A stretch of 7,246 bases of DNA from Chloroflexota bacterium (lineage in GTDB: Bacteria > Chloroflexota > Dehalococcoidia > Tepidiformales > Tepidiformaceae), in NCBI GenBank assembly GCA_021823905.1, contig JAKALX010000182.1:1-7246 (forward strand). Direction: 5' to 3'. Under the pieces are notes generated by a model. The model was not told the DNA's origin. It ran no database searches and saw nothing but the letters and a program-made list of their open reading frames with translations. Below, in pieces: positions 1 to 5,087 of the stretch (position 1 is its first letter; each line of letters begins with the position of its first letter). The position numbers were made by a program, and so were the translations under genes.

Positions 1-1
1 C

Positions 2-271
2 ATCCCGAAGACGAACGTGATCAACCTGACGTTGCGGCCAGACGTTATCCGGGCCGTCGCGGAGGGCCGCTTCCACATCTGGGCGGCCGAGCGGATCGAG
101 GATGGGCTGGAGCTGCTGACCGGCGTCCCGGCGGGGGAGCCGCAGGCGGACAGGAGTTATCCGGAGGGGACGATCTTCCGGAGGGTGGTCGAACGCCTGG
201 AGGCGATGCACGCGCTGGCCATATCGGCGGAGGGACCGCGGCAACCGGGTCAGGTGCTGGCGGGCTCGTAG
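2..271 (+). CDS. Lon-related ATP-dependent protease, C-terminal fragment (5' truncated)
   Basis: This is the last 89 codons of a gene that enters from the left edge, read in the frame starting at base 2 (I-P-K-T-N-V) and ending at TAG 269-271. The stretch I-P-K-x-N-V-I-N-L-x-L-R-x-D-V, then G-R-F-H-I-W near residue 25 and G-L-E-L-L-T-G near residue 36, is the usual end of the S16 (Lon) protease domain. The later R-S-Y-P-E-G-T-I-F-R-R-V (residues 52-63) followed by a short helix resembles the tail of the COG1067 type of predicted ATP-dependent proteases rather than classical Lon. In the family, the catalytic Ser and Lys lie upstream and so fall outside this window, and the role is ATP-driven cytoplasmic protein degradation. 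Activity cannot be judged from this fragment. An internal GTG at 17 is a valine codon, not a start. Confidence 0.85.
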   Translation: MPKTNVINLTLRPDVIRAVAEGRFHIWAAERIEDGLELLTGVPAGEPQADRSYPEGTIFRRVVERLEAMHALAISAEGPRQPGQVLAGS

Positions 272-291
272 TCCGAGAGGTCTCAAAGAAT

Positions 292-307
292 CGGGCCCAT
301 CGGGCCC
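292..307 (+). terminator. Short GC hairpin after the protease gene, possible weak terminator
   Basis: GGGCCC (293-298) and GGGCCC (302-307) pair across the three bases ATC, giving a 6-bp all-GC stem that starts 21 bases after the protease stop. No T-run follows (the next bases are TCGCGG), so it would be at best a weak or factor-assisted terminator. A second small stem, CCGGCC-GGGA-GGCCGG, lies at 389-404. I see no gene with recognisable features in the rest of 272-469. Confidence 0.3.
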
Positions 308-469
308 TCGCGGTGGTTGGCGTGGAGGGAGACGATCGAGCCGCCAGGCAGGGGCAAAACGTCACCGCCATCGCGGCGAAGGCGCCGTCCGGCCGGGAGG
401 CCGGCTACGACACCAAGGGCTTGGCGCCCTGGTCCCCTGCCTGACGATCCCGTGTGACCGGGACGTTGG

Positions 470-498
470 TTGAACGCTCGGGCGGCCGGGCCGATAAT
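470..498 (+). promoter_or_regulatory. Sigma70-like promoter of the tRNA cluster
   Basis: A -35 box TTGAAC (470-475) and a -10 box GATAAT (493-498) are separated by 17 bp. Each matches the housekeeping consensus at five of six or four to five of six positions. Transcription would begin around 505, five bases before tRNA-Leu at 510, which is a suitable short 5' leader for a stable RNA. Spacing, box quality and position agree, so this is the best-supported promoter in the window along with the one at 3226. Confidence 0.75.
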
Positions 499-509
499 GA
501 TCTGTGGTA

Positions 510-596
510 GCCGAAGTGGCGGAATGGCAGACGCGCTACGTTCAGGGCGTAGTGTCCTTCACGGGCGTGTGAGTTCAAATCTCACCTTCGGCACCA
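510..596 (+). tRNA. tRNA-Leu (anticodon CAG), with encoded CCA
   Basis: The RNA folds as a class II tRNA. The acceptor stem GCCGAAG (510-516) pairs perfectly with CTTCGGC (586-592). A 3-bp D stem (519-521 with 532-534) encloses a GG-containing loop. The anticodon stem CTACG/CGTAG (536-540, 548-552) holds the loop TTCAGGG with anticodon CAG at 543-545. A 16-base variable arm (553-568) can form a short GTCC/GGGC stem. The T arm is GTGAG/CTCAC (569-573, 581-585). The discriminator is A593, as expected for leucine tRNAs, and CCA is encoded at 594-596. It reads CUG, the leucine codon favoured in this GC-rich sequence. Only seven bases separate it from the next tRNA, so the two are probably co-transcribed from the 470-498 promoter. 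Confidence 0.97.
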
Positions 597-603
597 GCCC
601 AAT

Positions 604-679
604 GCGCCCGTAGCTCAGTGGATAGAGCGTTAGGTTGCGGACCTAAAGGCCGCAGGTTCGAGTCCTGCCGGGCGTACCA
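604..679 (+). tRNA. tRNA-Arg (anticodon GCG), with encoded CCA
   Basis: A complete cloverleaf is present. The acceptor GCGCCCG (604-610) pairs with CGGGCGT (669-675); its outermost pair is a G-U wobble and the other six are Watson-Crick. The D arm is 613-616/625-628. The anticodon stem TTAGG/CCTAA (630-634, 642-646) holds the loop TTGCGGA with anticodon GCG at 637-639. The T arm is GCAGG/CCTGC (652-656, 664-668) with the loop TTCGAGT. The discriminator is A676 and CCA follows at 677-679. The D loop AGTGGATA has an A after the GG pair, in line with the A20 identity element known for arginine tRNAs. The anticodon reads CGC (and CGU by wobble). This is notable because most bacteria read these codons with ACG converted to ICG by TadA. 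Confidence 0.95.
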
Positions 680-702
680 TCGTCACTTGCTGGCGGCGGC
701 GG

Positions 703-732
703 TTGAAGGCCGAAGCCGGCCCGTCGTAGACT
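703..732 (+). promoter_or_regulatory. Possible separate promoter for tRNA-Val
   Basis: In the 66-base gap between tRNA-Arg and tRNA-Val there is a TTGAAG (703-708) and a TAGACT (727-732) spaced by 18 bp. The first three or four -35 bases match, and the -10 keeps the key T-A-x-x-x-T positions. Transcription would start near 739, about seven bases before the tRNA at 746. The -35 resembles the TTGAAC of the first tRNA promoter. Read-through from upstream is also possible, since no terminator is visible in the gap. Confidence 0.5.
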
Positions 733-745
733 GCCAGTGCCCCGT

Positions 746-822
746 GGGCGGTTAGCTCAGTTGGTTAGAGCGCGTCGTTCACACCGACGAGGTCACTGGT
801 TCGAGTCCAGTACCGCCCACCA
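746..822 (+). tRNA. tRNA-Val (anticodon CAC), with encoded CCA
   Basis: A complete cloverleaf is present. The acceptor GGGCGGT (746-752) pairs perfectly with ACCGCCC (812-818). The D arm is GCTC/GAGC (755-758, 768-771). The anticodon stem CGTCG/CGACG (773-777, 785-789) holds the loop TTCACAC with anticodon CAC at 780-782. The variable loop is 790-794. The T arm is ACTGG/CCAGT (795-799, 807-811) with the loop TTCGAGT. The discriminator is A819, the usual valine identity base, and CCA is encoded at 820-822. It reads GUG only, so another valine tRNA (UAC or GAC) is expected elsewhere. A strong terminator hairpin starts 13 bases after its CCA. Confidence 0.97.
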
Positions 823-834
823 TGCAGCAGATTG

Positions 835-870
835 AGGAGCCGCTCCCGGCCGGGAGCGGCTCCTGGTTTT
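835..870 (+). terminator. Strong intrinsic terminator of the tRNA cluster
   Basis: Bases 835-864 form a 30-bp perfect palindrome: 15-base arms from AGGAGCCG inward to CCCGG, and the mirror outward to GGCTCCT. As RNA this makes a stem of about 13 bp closed by a GGCC tetraloop. It is followed by GGTTTT (865-870), a short T-run. Position just after tRNA-Val and before the separate glgX gene fits termination of the tRNA transcript. There is no A-run on the upstream side, so function in the reverse direction is unlikely. Confidence 0.88.
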
Positions 871-947
871 GCCGGAAGCGTCCAGCAGTCACGACAAACA
901 TCCCCCTTCGGGTAGCGAGCCGGGCCCCGGCGGCGGCACAATCGTGG

Positions 948-965
948 GGCGAGCGTTCGCTCGCC
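948..965 (+). promoter_or_regulatory. Hairpin abutting the glgX ribosome-binding site
   Basis: GGCGAGC (948-954) pairs with GCTCGCC (959-965) around GTTC (955-958), a 7-bp GC-rich stem-loop. Its last base is directly adjacent to the Shine-Dalgarno-like AGGGGG at 966-971. Folded, it would stack against the ribosome site. It could affect translation of glgX, or as DNA act as an 18-bp protein-binding dyad. Neither role is shown. I see no convincing -35/-10 pair in 871-947; a CACAAT at 937-942 is a weak -10 candidate without a matching -35. Confidence 0.4.
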
Positions 966-975
966 AGGGGGAAAC

Positions 976-3144
976 GTGGAGTATCGAACCCTCCCGGGCC
1001 AACCGTACCCGCTTGGCGCGACCTGGGACGGCAGCGGCGTGAACTTCGCCCTCTTCAGCGAGCACGCCGAGGGTGTCGATCTTTGCCTCTTCGACCAGGC
1101 CAGCGGCACGGCCGAGGCCGTCCGCATCCCGCTGCGGGAGCAGACCGACTACGTCTGGCACGTCTACCTGCCGGAGGTTCGGCCGGGGCAGCTCTACGGG
1201 TATCGTGTTCACGGACCCTACGATCCCGCCAATGGCATGCGCTTCAACGCCAACAAGCTTGTCCTCGACCCGTACGCCCGGGCGATCACTGGATCGGTTG
1301 AGTGGTCGGACGCGATGTTCGGTTACGCGGTCGGCGGCGGGGAGGATCGCGACCTGGAGATGGACACGGCCGACAGCGCGCCGGGGATGCCGAAGGCGGT
1401 GGTGGTGGAGACCGCCTTTTCCTGGGGCGACGACCGGCCGCCCAAGACCCCGTGGCACAACACGATCATCTACGAGGCGCACGTGAAGGGGCTGACGCAG
1501 CTGAACGCCGACCTGCCGGCGCCGCTTCGGGGAACTTACGAGGGGGTCGCGCACCACAGCGTTGTGCGGTATCTGCAGGAACTCGGGATCACGGCCCTGG
1601 AGCTCATGCCGGTGCACCAGTTCGTCCACGATAAGACCCTGCTCGACCGGGGGCTTTCGAACTACTGGGGATACAACTCGATCGGGTATTTCACGCCTCA
1701 CTCCGGCTACAGTTCGTCGCTGAGGCCGGGAGGAGCGGTTGACGAATTCAAGACGATGGTGAAGGTGCTGCACCAGGCCGGCATCGAAGTGATCATCGAC
1801 GTGGTTTACAACCACACTGCTGAAGGGAACCACTTCGGACCAACGCTCTCGTTTCGTGGGATCGATAATGCTTCGTATTACCGGCTCATCCCGGGCGATC
1901 CTCGCTACTACATGGACTATACTGGCACGGGAAACACGCTGAACATGCTGCACCCGCGCACGATCCAGCTGATCATGGATTCGTTGCGTTACTGGGTGCT
2001 CGACATGCATGTCGACGGGTTCCGGTTCGATCTCGCGGCAACGCTGGCGCGCGAGCTGCACGAGGTCGATCGATTGAGTGCGTTCTTCGATATCATCCAC
2101 CAGGACCCGGTTCTTTCGCAGGTGAAGCTCATCGCCGAGCCGTGGGACGTTGGCGAAGGCGGGTACCAGGTCGGGAACTTTCCGGTGCTGTGGGCGGAGT
2201 GGAACGGCAAGTACCGGGATTGCCTGCGGCGGTTCTGGCGCGGCGACGCGGGGCAGGTGGGCGAGCTCGGGTACCGGTTGACGGGGAGCAGCGACCTGTA
2301 CGAGCGGAACGGCCGGCGGCCCTACGCCAGCGTGAACTTCATCACGGCGCACGACGGGTTCACGCTGCGCGATCTCGTGAGCTACAACGAGAAGCACAAC
2401 GAGGCGAACGGCGAGGACAACCGCGACGGGACCGACAACAACCTGAGCTGGAACTGCGGGGCGGAGGGCCAGGCGAGCGATCCGAACGTGGAGCAGTTGC
2501 GAGTCCGGCAGATGAAGAACTTCATGGCGACCCTTCTGCTTGCCGAGGGTGTGCCGATGCTGCTCCAGGGCGACGAGGCGATGCGCAGCCAGGGCGGCAA
2601 CAACAACAGCTACTGCCAGGACAACGAAATCAGCTGGCAGCGCTGGGATCTGACGGCCGAGGAGCGGCACTTCCTCGGCTTCGTCCGGGAGCTTATCCGC
2701 GTTCGCAAGCGGCACCCGCTGCTTCGCCGGCGGGACTACTTCCGGGGACGGCCGATCCGGGGCGCCACGATCAAGGACCTGTCATGGCTCCGGCCCGACG
2801 GTGGCGAGATGTCGGACGAAGAGTGGAACGACGGGAGGATGCAGTGCATTGGGCTGCTGATGGCGGGGGACGCGGGCCTGACGGACGAGCTGGGGCGGAC
2901 GGTCGTCGACGACACGCTGGTGATCCTCATGAACGGCCACCACGAAGCCTGTGACTTCCGCTTGCCGTCGGCGCCAGCGGGAACCAACTGGACTGTGGTG
3001 CTGGACACGGCCCGGCCTGGCGAGGAGAACGCGGGGCGGCACTATCGCGGGAGCGTGAAATACCCGCTCGCGGACCGCTCGCTCGCGCTCCTCCGCCGTC
3101 CTACGGTCCGGGAGCATTCGCGCCGCGGCCGGGGAACGGCCTGA
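976..3144 (+). CDS. glgX: Glycogen debranching enzyme GlgX (isoamylase/TreX type, GH13)
   Basis: This 722-residue cytoplasmic enzyme hydrolyses alpha-1,6 branch linkages in glycogen or its limit dextrin, freeing linear maltooligosaccharides. A CBM48-like N-terminal beta domain spans about residues 8-100 (P-L-G-A-T-W-D-G-S-G-V-N-F-A-L-F-S). The GH13 barrel follows with all four conserved regions: D-V-V-Y-N-H at 275-280, G-F-R-F-D at 348-352 (nucleophile Asp352), I-A-E-P-W-D at 386-391 (acid/base Glu388) and T-A-H-D at 457-460 (Asp460). A C-terminal beta domain runs from about 620, ending in a basic tail. The motif N-E-A-N-G-E-D-N-R-D-G at 475-485 and length near 700 residues fit GlgX/TreX rather than the longer plant isoamylases. 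GTG 976 is the only usable start: an in-frame TAG lies at 913, no other start codon intervenes, and AGGGGG (966-971) precedes it by four bases. No other glycogen gene is adjacent. The exact substrate chain length is not readable from sequence. Confidence 0.95.
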   Translation: MEYRTLPGQPYPLGATWDGSGVNFALFSEHAEGVDLCLFDQASGTAEAVRIPLREQTDYVWHVYLPEVRPGQLYGYRVHGPYDPANGMRFNANKLVLDPYARAITGSVEWSDAMFGYAVGGGEDRDLEMDTADSAPGMPKAVVVETAFSWGDDRPPKTPWHNTIIYEAHVKGLTQLNADLPAPLRGTYEGVAHHSVVRYLQELGITALELMPVHQFVHDKTLLDRGLSNYWGYNSIGYFTPHSGYSSSLRPGGAVDEFKTMVKVLHQAGIEVIIDVVYNHTAEGNHFGPTLSFRGIDNASYYRLIPGDPRYYMDYTGTGNTLNMLHPRTIQLIMDSLRYWVLDMHVDGFRFDLAATLARELHEVDRLSAFFDIIHQDPVLSQVKLIAEPWDVGEGGYQVGNFPVLWAEWNGKYRDCLRRFWRGDAGQVGELGYRLTGSSDLYERNGRRPYASVNFITAHDGFTLRDLVSYNEKHNEANGEDNRDGTDNNLSWNCGAEGQASDPNVEQLRVRQMKNFMATLLLAEGVPMLLQGDEAMRSQGGNNNSYCQDNEISWQRWDLTAEERHFLGFVRELIRVRKRHPLLRRRDYFRGRPIRGATIKDLSWLRPDGGEMSDEEWNDGRMQCIGLLMAGDAGLTDELGRTVVDDTLVILMNGHHEACDFRLPSAPAGTNWTVVLDTARPGEENAGRHYRGSVKYPLADRSLALLRRPTVREHSRRGRGTA

Positions 3145-3212
3145 CAGGGAGCGCGCCGAAGAGCGCGGAGCGGTGAAGGGTAAAGCGGCTGGTGTTCCAT
3201 AATCGACATCCG

Positions 3213-3234
3213 AAACGTCTATCGTTTGACAAAC
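3213..3234 (+). promoter_or_regulatory. Overlapping dyads at the -35 box, candidate operator
   Basis: AAACG (3213-3217) and CGTTT (3223-3227) form an inverted repeat with a 5-base centre. Immediately overlapping it, GTTTG (3224-3228) and CAAAC (3230-3234) form an 11-base dyad around A3229. The second dyad contains the TTGACA -35 box, so a bound repressor would block polymerase. The A/T-rich half-sites stand out in otherwise GC-rich DNA. Some of this symmetry is intrinsic to TTGACAA-type sequence, and no regulator gene is in the window. Confidence 0.35.
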
Positions 3235-3255
3235 CCCCGCGCTGCTGGCTAGGCT
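3226..3255 (+). promoter_or_regulatory. Sigma70-like promoter of the ABC transporter operon
   Basis: A perfect -35 box TTGACA (3226-3231) is followed, 18 bp later, by TAGGCT (3250-3255), which keeps the first, second and last bases of the -10 consensus. Transcription would begin near 3262, leaving a 5' leader of about 65 bases before the TTG start at 3327. The promoter lies inside the upstream extension of the open frame (from 3192), which supports the downstream start. The leader holds one imperfect hairpin at 3280-3299. Confidence 0.7.
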
Positions 3256-3279
3256 CTCGCCAATCTCGCGGCGCCACAA

Positions 3280-3299
3280 GGCCGTCCAGATGGTCGGCC
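3280..3299 (+). other. Imperfect hairpin in the transporter 5' leader
   Basis: GGCCGTCC (3280-3287) and GGTCGGCC (3292-3299) pair around AGAT with a single T-T mismatch, giving a 7-of-8 paired stem within the predicted 5' leader. It lies 16 bases before the ribosome-binding site. It may stabilise the message; no known riboswitch pattern is seen. Confidence 0.3.
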
Positions 3300-3315
3300 C
3301 GGCTGCCGAGAGTCG

Positions 3316-3323
3316 AGGGGGAG
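3316..3323 (+). promoter_or_regulatory. Ribosome-binding site that fixes the TTG start of the solute-binding protein
   Basis: AGGGGGAG at 3316-3323 is a purine-rich Shine-Dalgarno sequence three to five bases before TTG 3327. No comparable site precedes the earlier in-frame start at 3192. A nearby ATG at 3340 is out of frame. Confidence 0.65.
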
Positions 3324-3326
3324 AAT

Positions 3327-5021
3327 TTGGCAAGCGATCATGGCAATTACTGGGAGCGCTTTTCCGCCCGCCGTCTTTCGCGCCGGACCATCATCCAGGG
3401 GACGAGCCTGGGCGCCGCTGGTCTGACGGCCGCCGCCCTCGTTGGCTGCGGCGGCGGTGACAGCGGTGGCGGCACTGCCACGGCAGCCGGTGGAGGGGGA
3501 GGGGCGACGCCCACACCGATTGCGCCTGGCCAGGGAGTGCAAGCCAAGAAAGGTGGGCACTACACGGCCCACATGGGCGGCTCGCCTCGCACGCTCGACC
3601 CGCATTTCGACACGTTCCCCTACAACACGGCGATCACCGACAACACGAACAACGCGCTCATGCGCTTCACGCCCGACCTCACCAAGATCGAGCCTGATCT
3701 TGCGGCAGCGATGCCCGAGCAGCCCGATCCGCTCACGTACATTTTCAAGATCCAGCAGGGCGTGAAGTTCCACGACGTGGATCCGGTCAACGGCCGGGAG
3801 TTCACGGCGGACGACGTCAAGTACAGCATCGAGCGGCAGATGACGGACAAGGCGGGGCAGTTCCAGCACGCCTATTACTTCCTCAACCACGTCACGAAGA
3901 TCGACGCCATCGACAAATACACGGTGAAGTTCACGACGAACGCGCCGTTTGCCCCCTTCATGAGCTACATCGCCAGTCCGTGGACGCTCATGATCTGCCG
4001 CGAGGTCGTTGAGAAAGACGGCGACCTGACACAGCGCGCGATCGGTACGGGCCCGTTCATCTTCAAGGAGTGGCAGAAGGACGTTAAGTTCGAGCTCGTC
4101 AAGAACCCGAACTACTTCAAGAAGGGCCTGCCGAACATCGACGCCTACACCATTCTGCTGGCGACGGACCCGGACACGGCCGCGACGCTGTTCATCGACA
4201 AGAAGGTGGACGCGATCGTCACTGGGTATGCCCAGTTGAAGCGCGTCCAGGATGCGCGCAAGGACGTCAACTATCAGGCCCGCCCCAGCCAGTTCTGGCG
4301 CGAGATGCGCATGCCGCCGACGACCGCCACGCAGCCGTACCCGAAGCCGTTCGACGACATCAGGGTCCGCGAAGCGATCGTCCGCGCGGTCGACAAGAAG
4401 CAGGTGCTCGACCTGGTGTACAACGGCGACGGGCAGCTGACGTACGGCCCGATCCTGCCGATGTACTCGAACTGGGCGCTGAAGGAAGAACTTGCCGGGT
4501 TCGACCTCGCGAAGGCGAAGTCCTTGATGAGTGCCGCAGGGGTGTCAACGTACAGCGGCGAGATGATCTGGGCGACGGGCACGCCGACCGCTGATCAGAT
4601 CAGCGAGGTGCTGAAGCAGCAGCTCAAGAACATCAACGTCGACCTCCAGCTCAAGCCGATGGAGCTGGCTGCGTACTATAACCAGACGTACTCGTACAAA
4701 TACACGTTCTCGCACCACGTGCCGCTCAACAGCCCGGAACCGGACGAGAATCTTGCTTCGTATTTCGGAGAAAAGGCGACCTACTACAAGCATTATAACC
4801 CCGAGCTCTTCAAGCTCATCGCACAACAGGCCACCGAGCTCGACACGGAGAAGCGCAAGGCGCTGGTGCAGGACGTTCAAAAGAAGATCGTCCTGGACTT
4901 CCCGATGGCGTTCATGTTCACGACCAACAACCACAACTTCACTGACCAGAAGGTGAAAGGCTGGTTCTATTCCCTCGACCTCTACGACGGCCGGATCGAG
5001 ACGCTCTGGCTCGACGCATAG
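3327..5021 (+). CDS. ABC transporter substrate-binding protein, family 5 (peptide/nickel type), Tat lipoprotein
   Basis: This 564-residue protein is the extracytoplasmic, membrane-anchored receptor of the importer encoded by the next two genes. From TTG 3327 the N-terminus has a twin-arginine region (S18-R19-R20-T-I-I), a hydrophobic stretch to about residue 39 and a lipobox L38-V39-G40-C41. This implies Tat export followed by lipidation at Cys41. A Gly/Ala/Thr/Pro linker (42-73) leads into the SBP_bac_5 fold at about 74. Family hallmarks are F-T-A-D-D-V-K-Y-S-I-E-R at 159-170 and G-T-G-P-F at 240-244, and the fold runs to the C-terminus. The frame stays open back to 3192, but that extension contains the promoter and would bury the signal sequence, so TTG 3327 with its AGGGGGAG site is preferred. 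The family binds oligopeptides, dipeptides, nickel, opines or sugars; the ligand cannot be told here. Confidence 0.93.
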   Translation: MASDHGNYWERFSARRLSRRTIIQGTSLGAAGLTAAALVGCGGGDSGGGTATAAGGGGGATPTPIAPGQGVQAKKGGHYTAHMGGSPRTLDPHFDTFPYNTAITDNTNNALMRFTPDLTKIEPDLAAAMPEQPDPLTYIFKIQQGVKFHDVDPVNGREFTADDVKYSIERQMTDKAGQFQHAYYFLNHVTKIDAIDKYTVKFTTNAPFAPFMSYIASPWTLMICREVVEKDGDLTQRAIGTGPFIFKEWQKDVKFELVKNPNYFKKGLPNIDAYTILLATDPDTAATLFIDKKVDAIVTGYAQLKRVQDARKDVNYQARPSQFWREMRMPPTTATQPYPKPFDDIRVREAIVRAVDKKQVLDLVYNGDGQLTYGPILPMYSNWALKEELAGFDLAKAKSLMSAAGVSTYSGEMIWATGTPTADQISEVLKQQLKNINVDLQLKPMELAAYYNQTYSYKYTFSHHVPLNSPEPDENLASYFGEKATYYKHYNPELFKLIAQQATELDTEKRKALVQDVQKKIVLDFPMAFMFTTNNHNFTDQKVKGWFYSLDLYDGRIETLWLDA

Positions 5022-5029
5022 TCGTTCCC

Positions 5030-5064
5030 GCTCCGCCGCGGTGTGATTGACGCCGCGGCGGAGC
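5030..5064 (+). promoter_or_regulatory. Perfect 12-bp inverted repeat between receptor and permease genes
   Basis: GCTCCGCCGCGG (5030-5041) is exactly complementary to CCGCGGCGGAGC (5053-5064), with an 11-base loop. The stem starts nine bases after the receptor stop and ends nine bases before the AGGAGG of dppB. Only CTTTGG follows, so it is a poor full terminator. In many binding-protein operons such a structure protects the upstream message or partly stops transcription, so that receptor exceeds permease. That role is inferred here. Confidence 0.7.
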
Positions 5065-5087
5065 CTTTGGAGAGGAGGGTGACGAGG

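Noticed and set aside
293..305. Thirteen-base match GGGCCCATCGGGC shared with 6278-6290
   Set aside because: A single short GC-rich match between an intergenic site and the dppC coding sequence is expected by chance at this length and composition.
322..444. Small open frame from GTG 322 to TGA 442-444 (about 40 codons) between the protease gene and the tRNA block
   Set aside because: No convincing ribosome site, no recognisable motif, and the length is expected by chance in GC-rich DNA.
510..822. tRNA genes as possible attachment sites for an integrated element
   Set aside because: No integrase, no repeated tRNA 3' end and no compositional change were seen downstream; ordinary housekeeping genes follow.
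822..1301. Open frame starting at the CCA end of tRNA-Val and running into glgX
   Set aside because: It passes through the terminator hairpin and overlaps glgX in another frame; its translation is arginine/alanine-rich and without domains.
889..2715. A 608-codon open frame on the minus strand within glgX
   Set aside because: Its codons are in exact register with those of glgX. Antisense stops would need sense TTA, CTA or TCA codons, which are rare in this GC-rich gene. The translation is rich in R, V, P and H with no recognisable domain, while the sense frame has a full GH13 active site.
3151..3167. Possible terminator after glgX (CGCGC / GCGCG)
   Set aside because: Only a 5-bp stem with a 6-base loop and no T-run, so no terminator is called.
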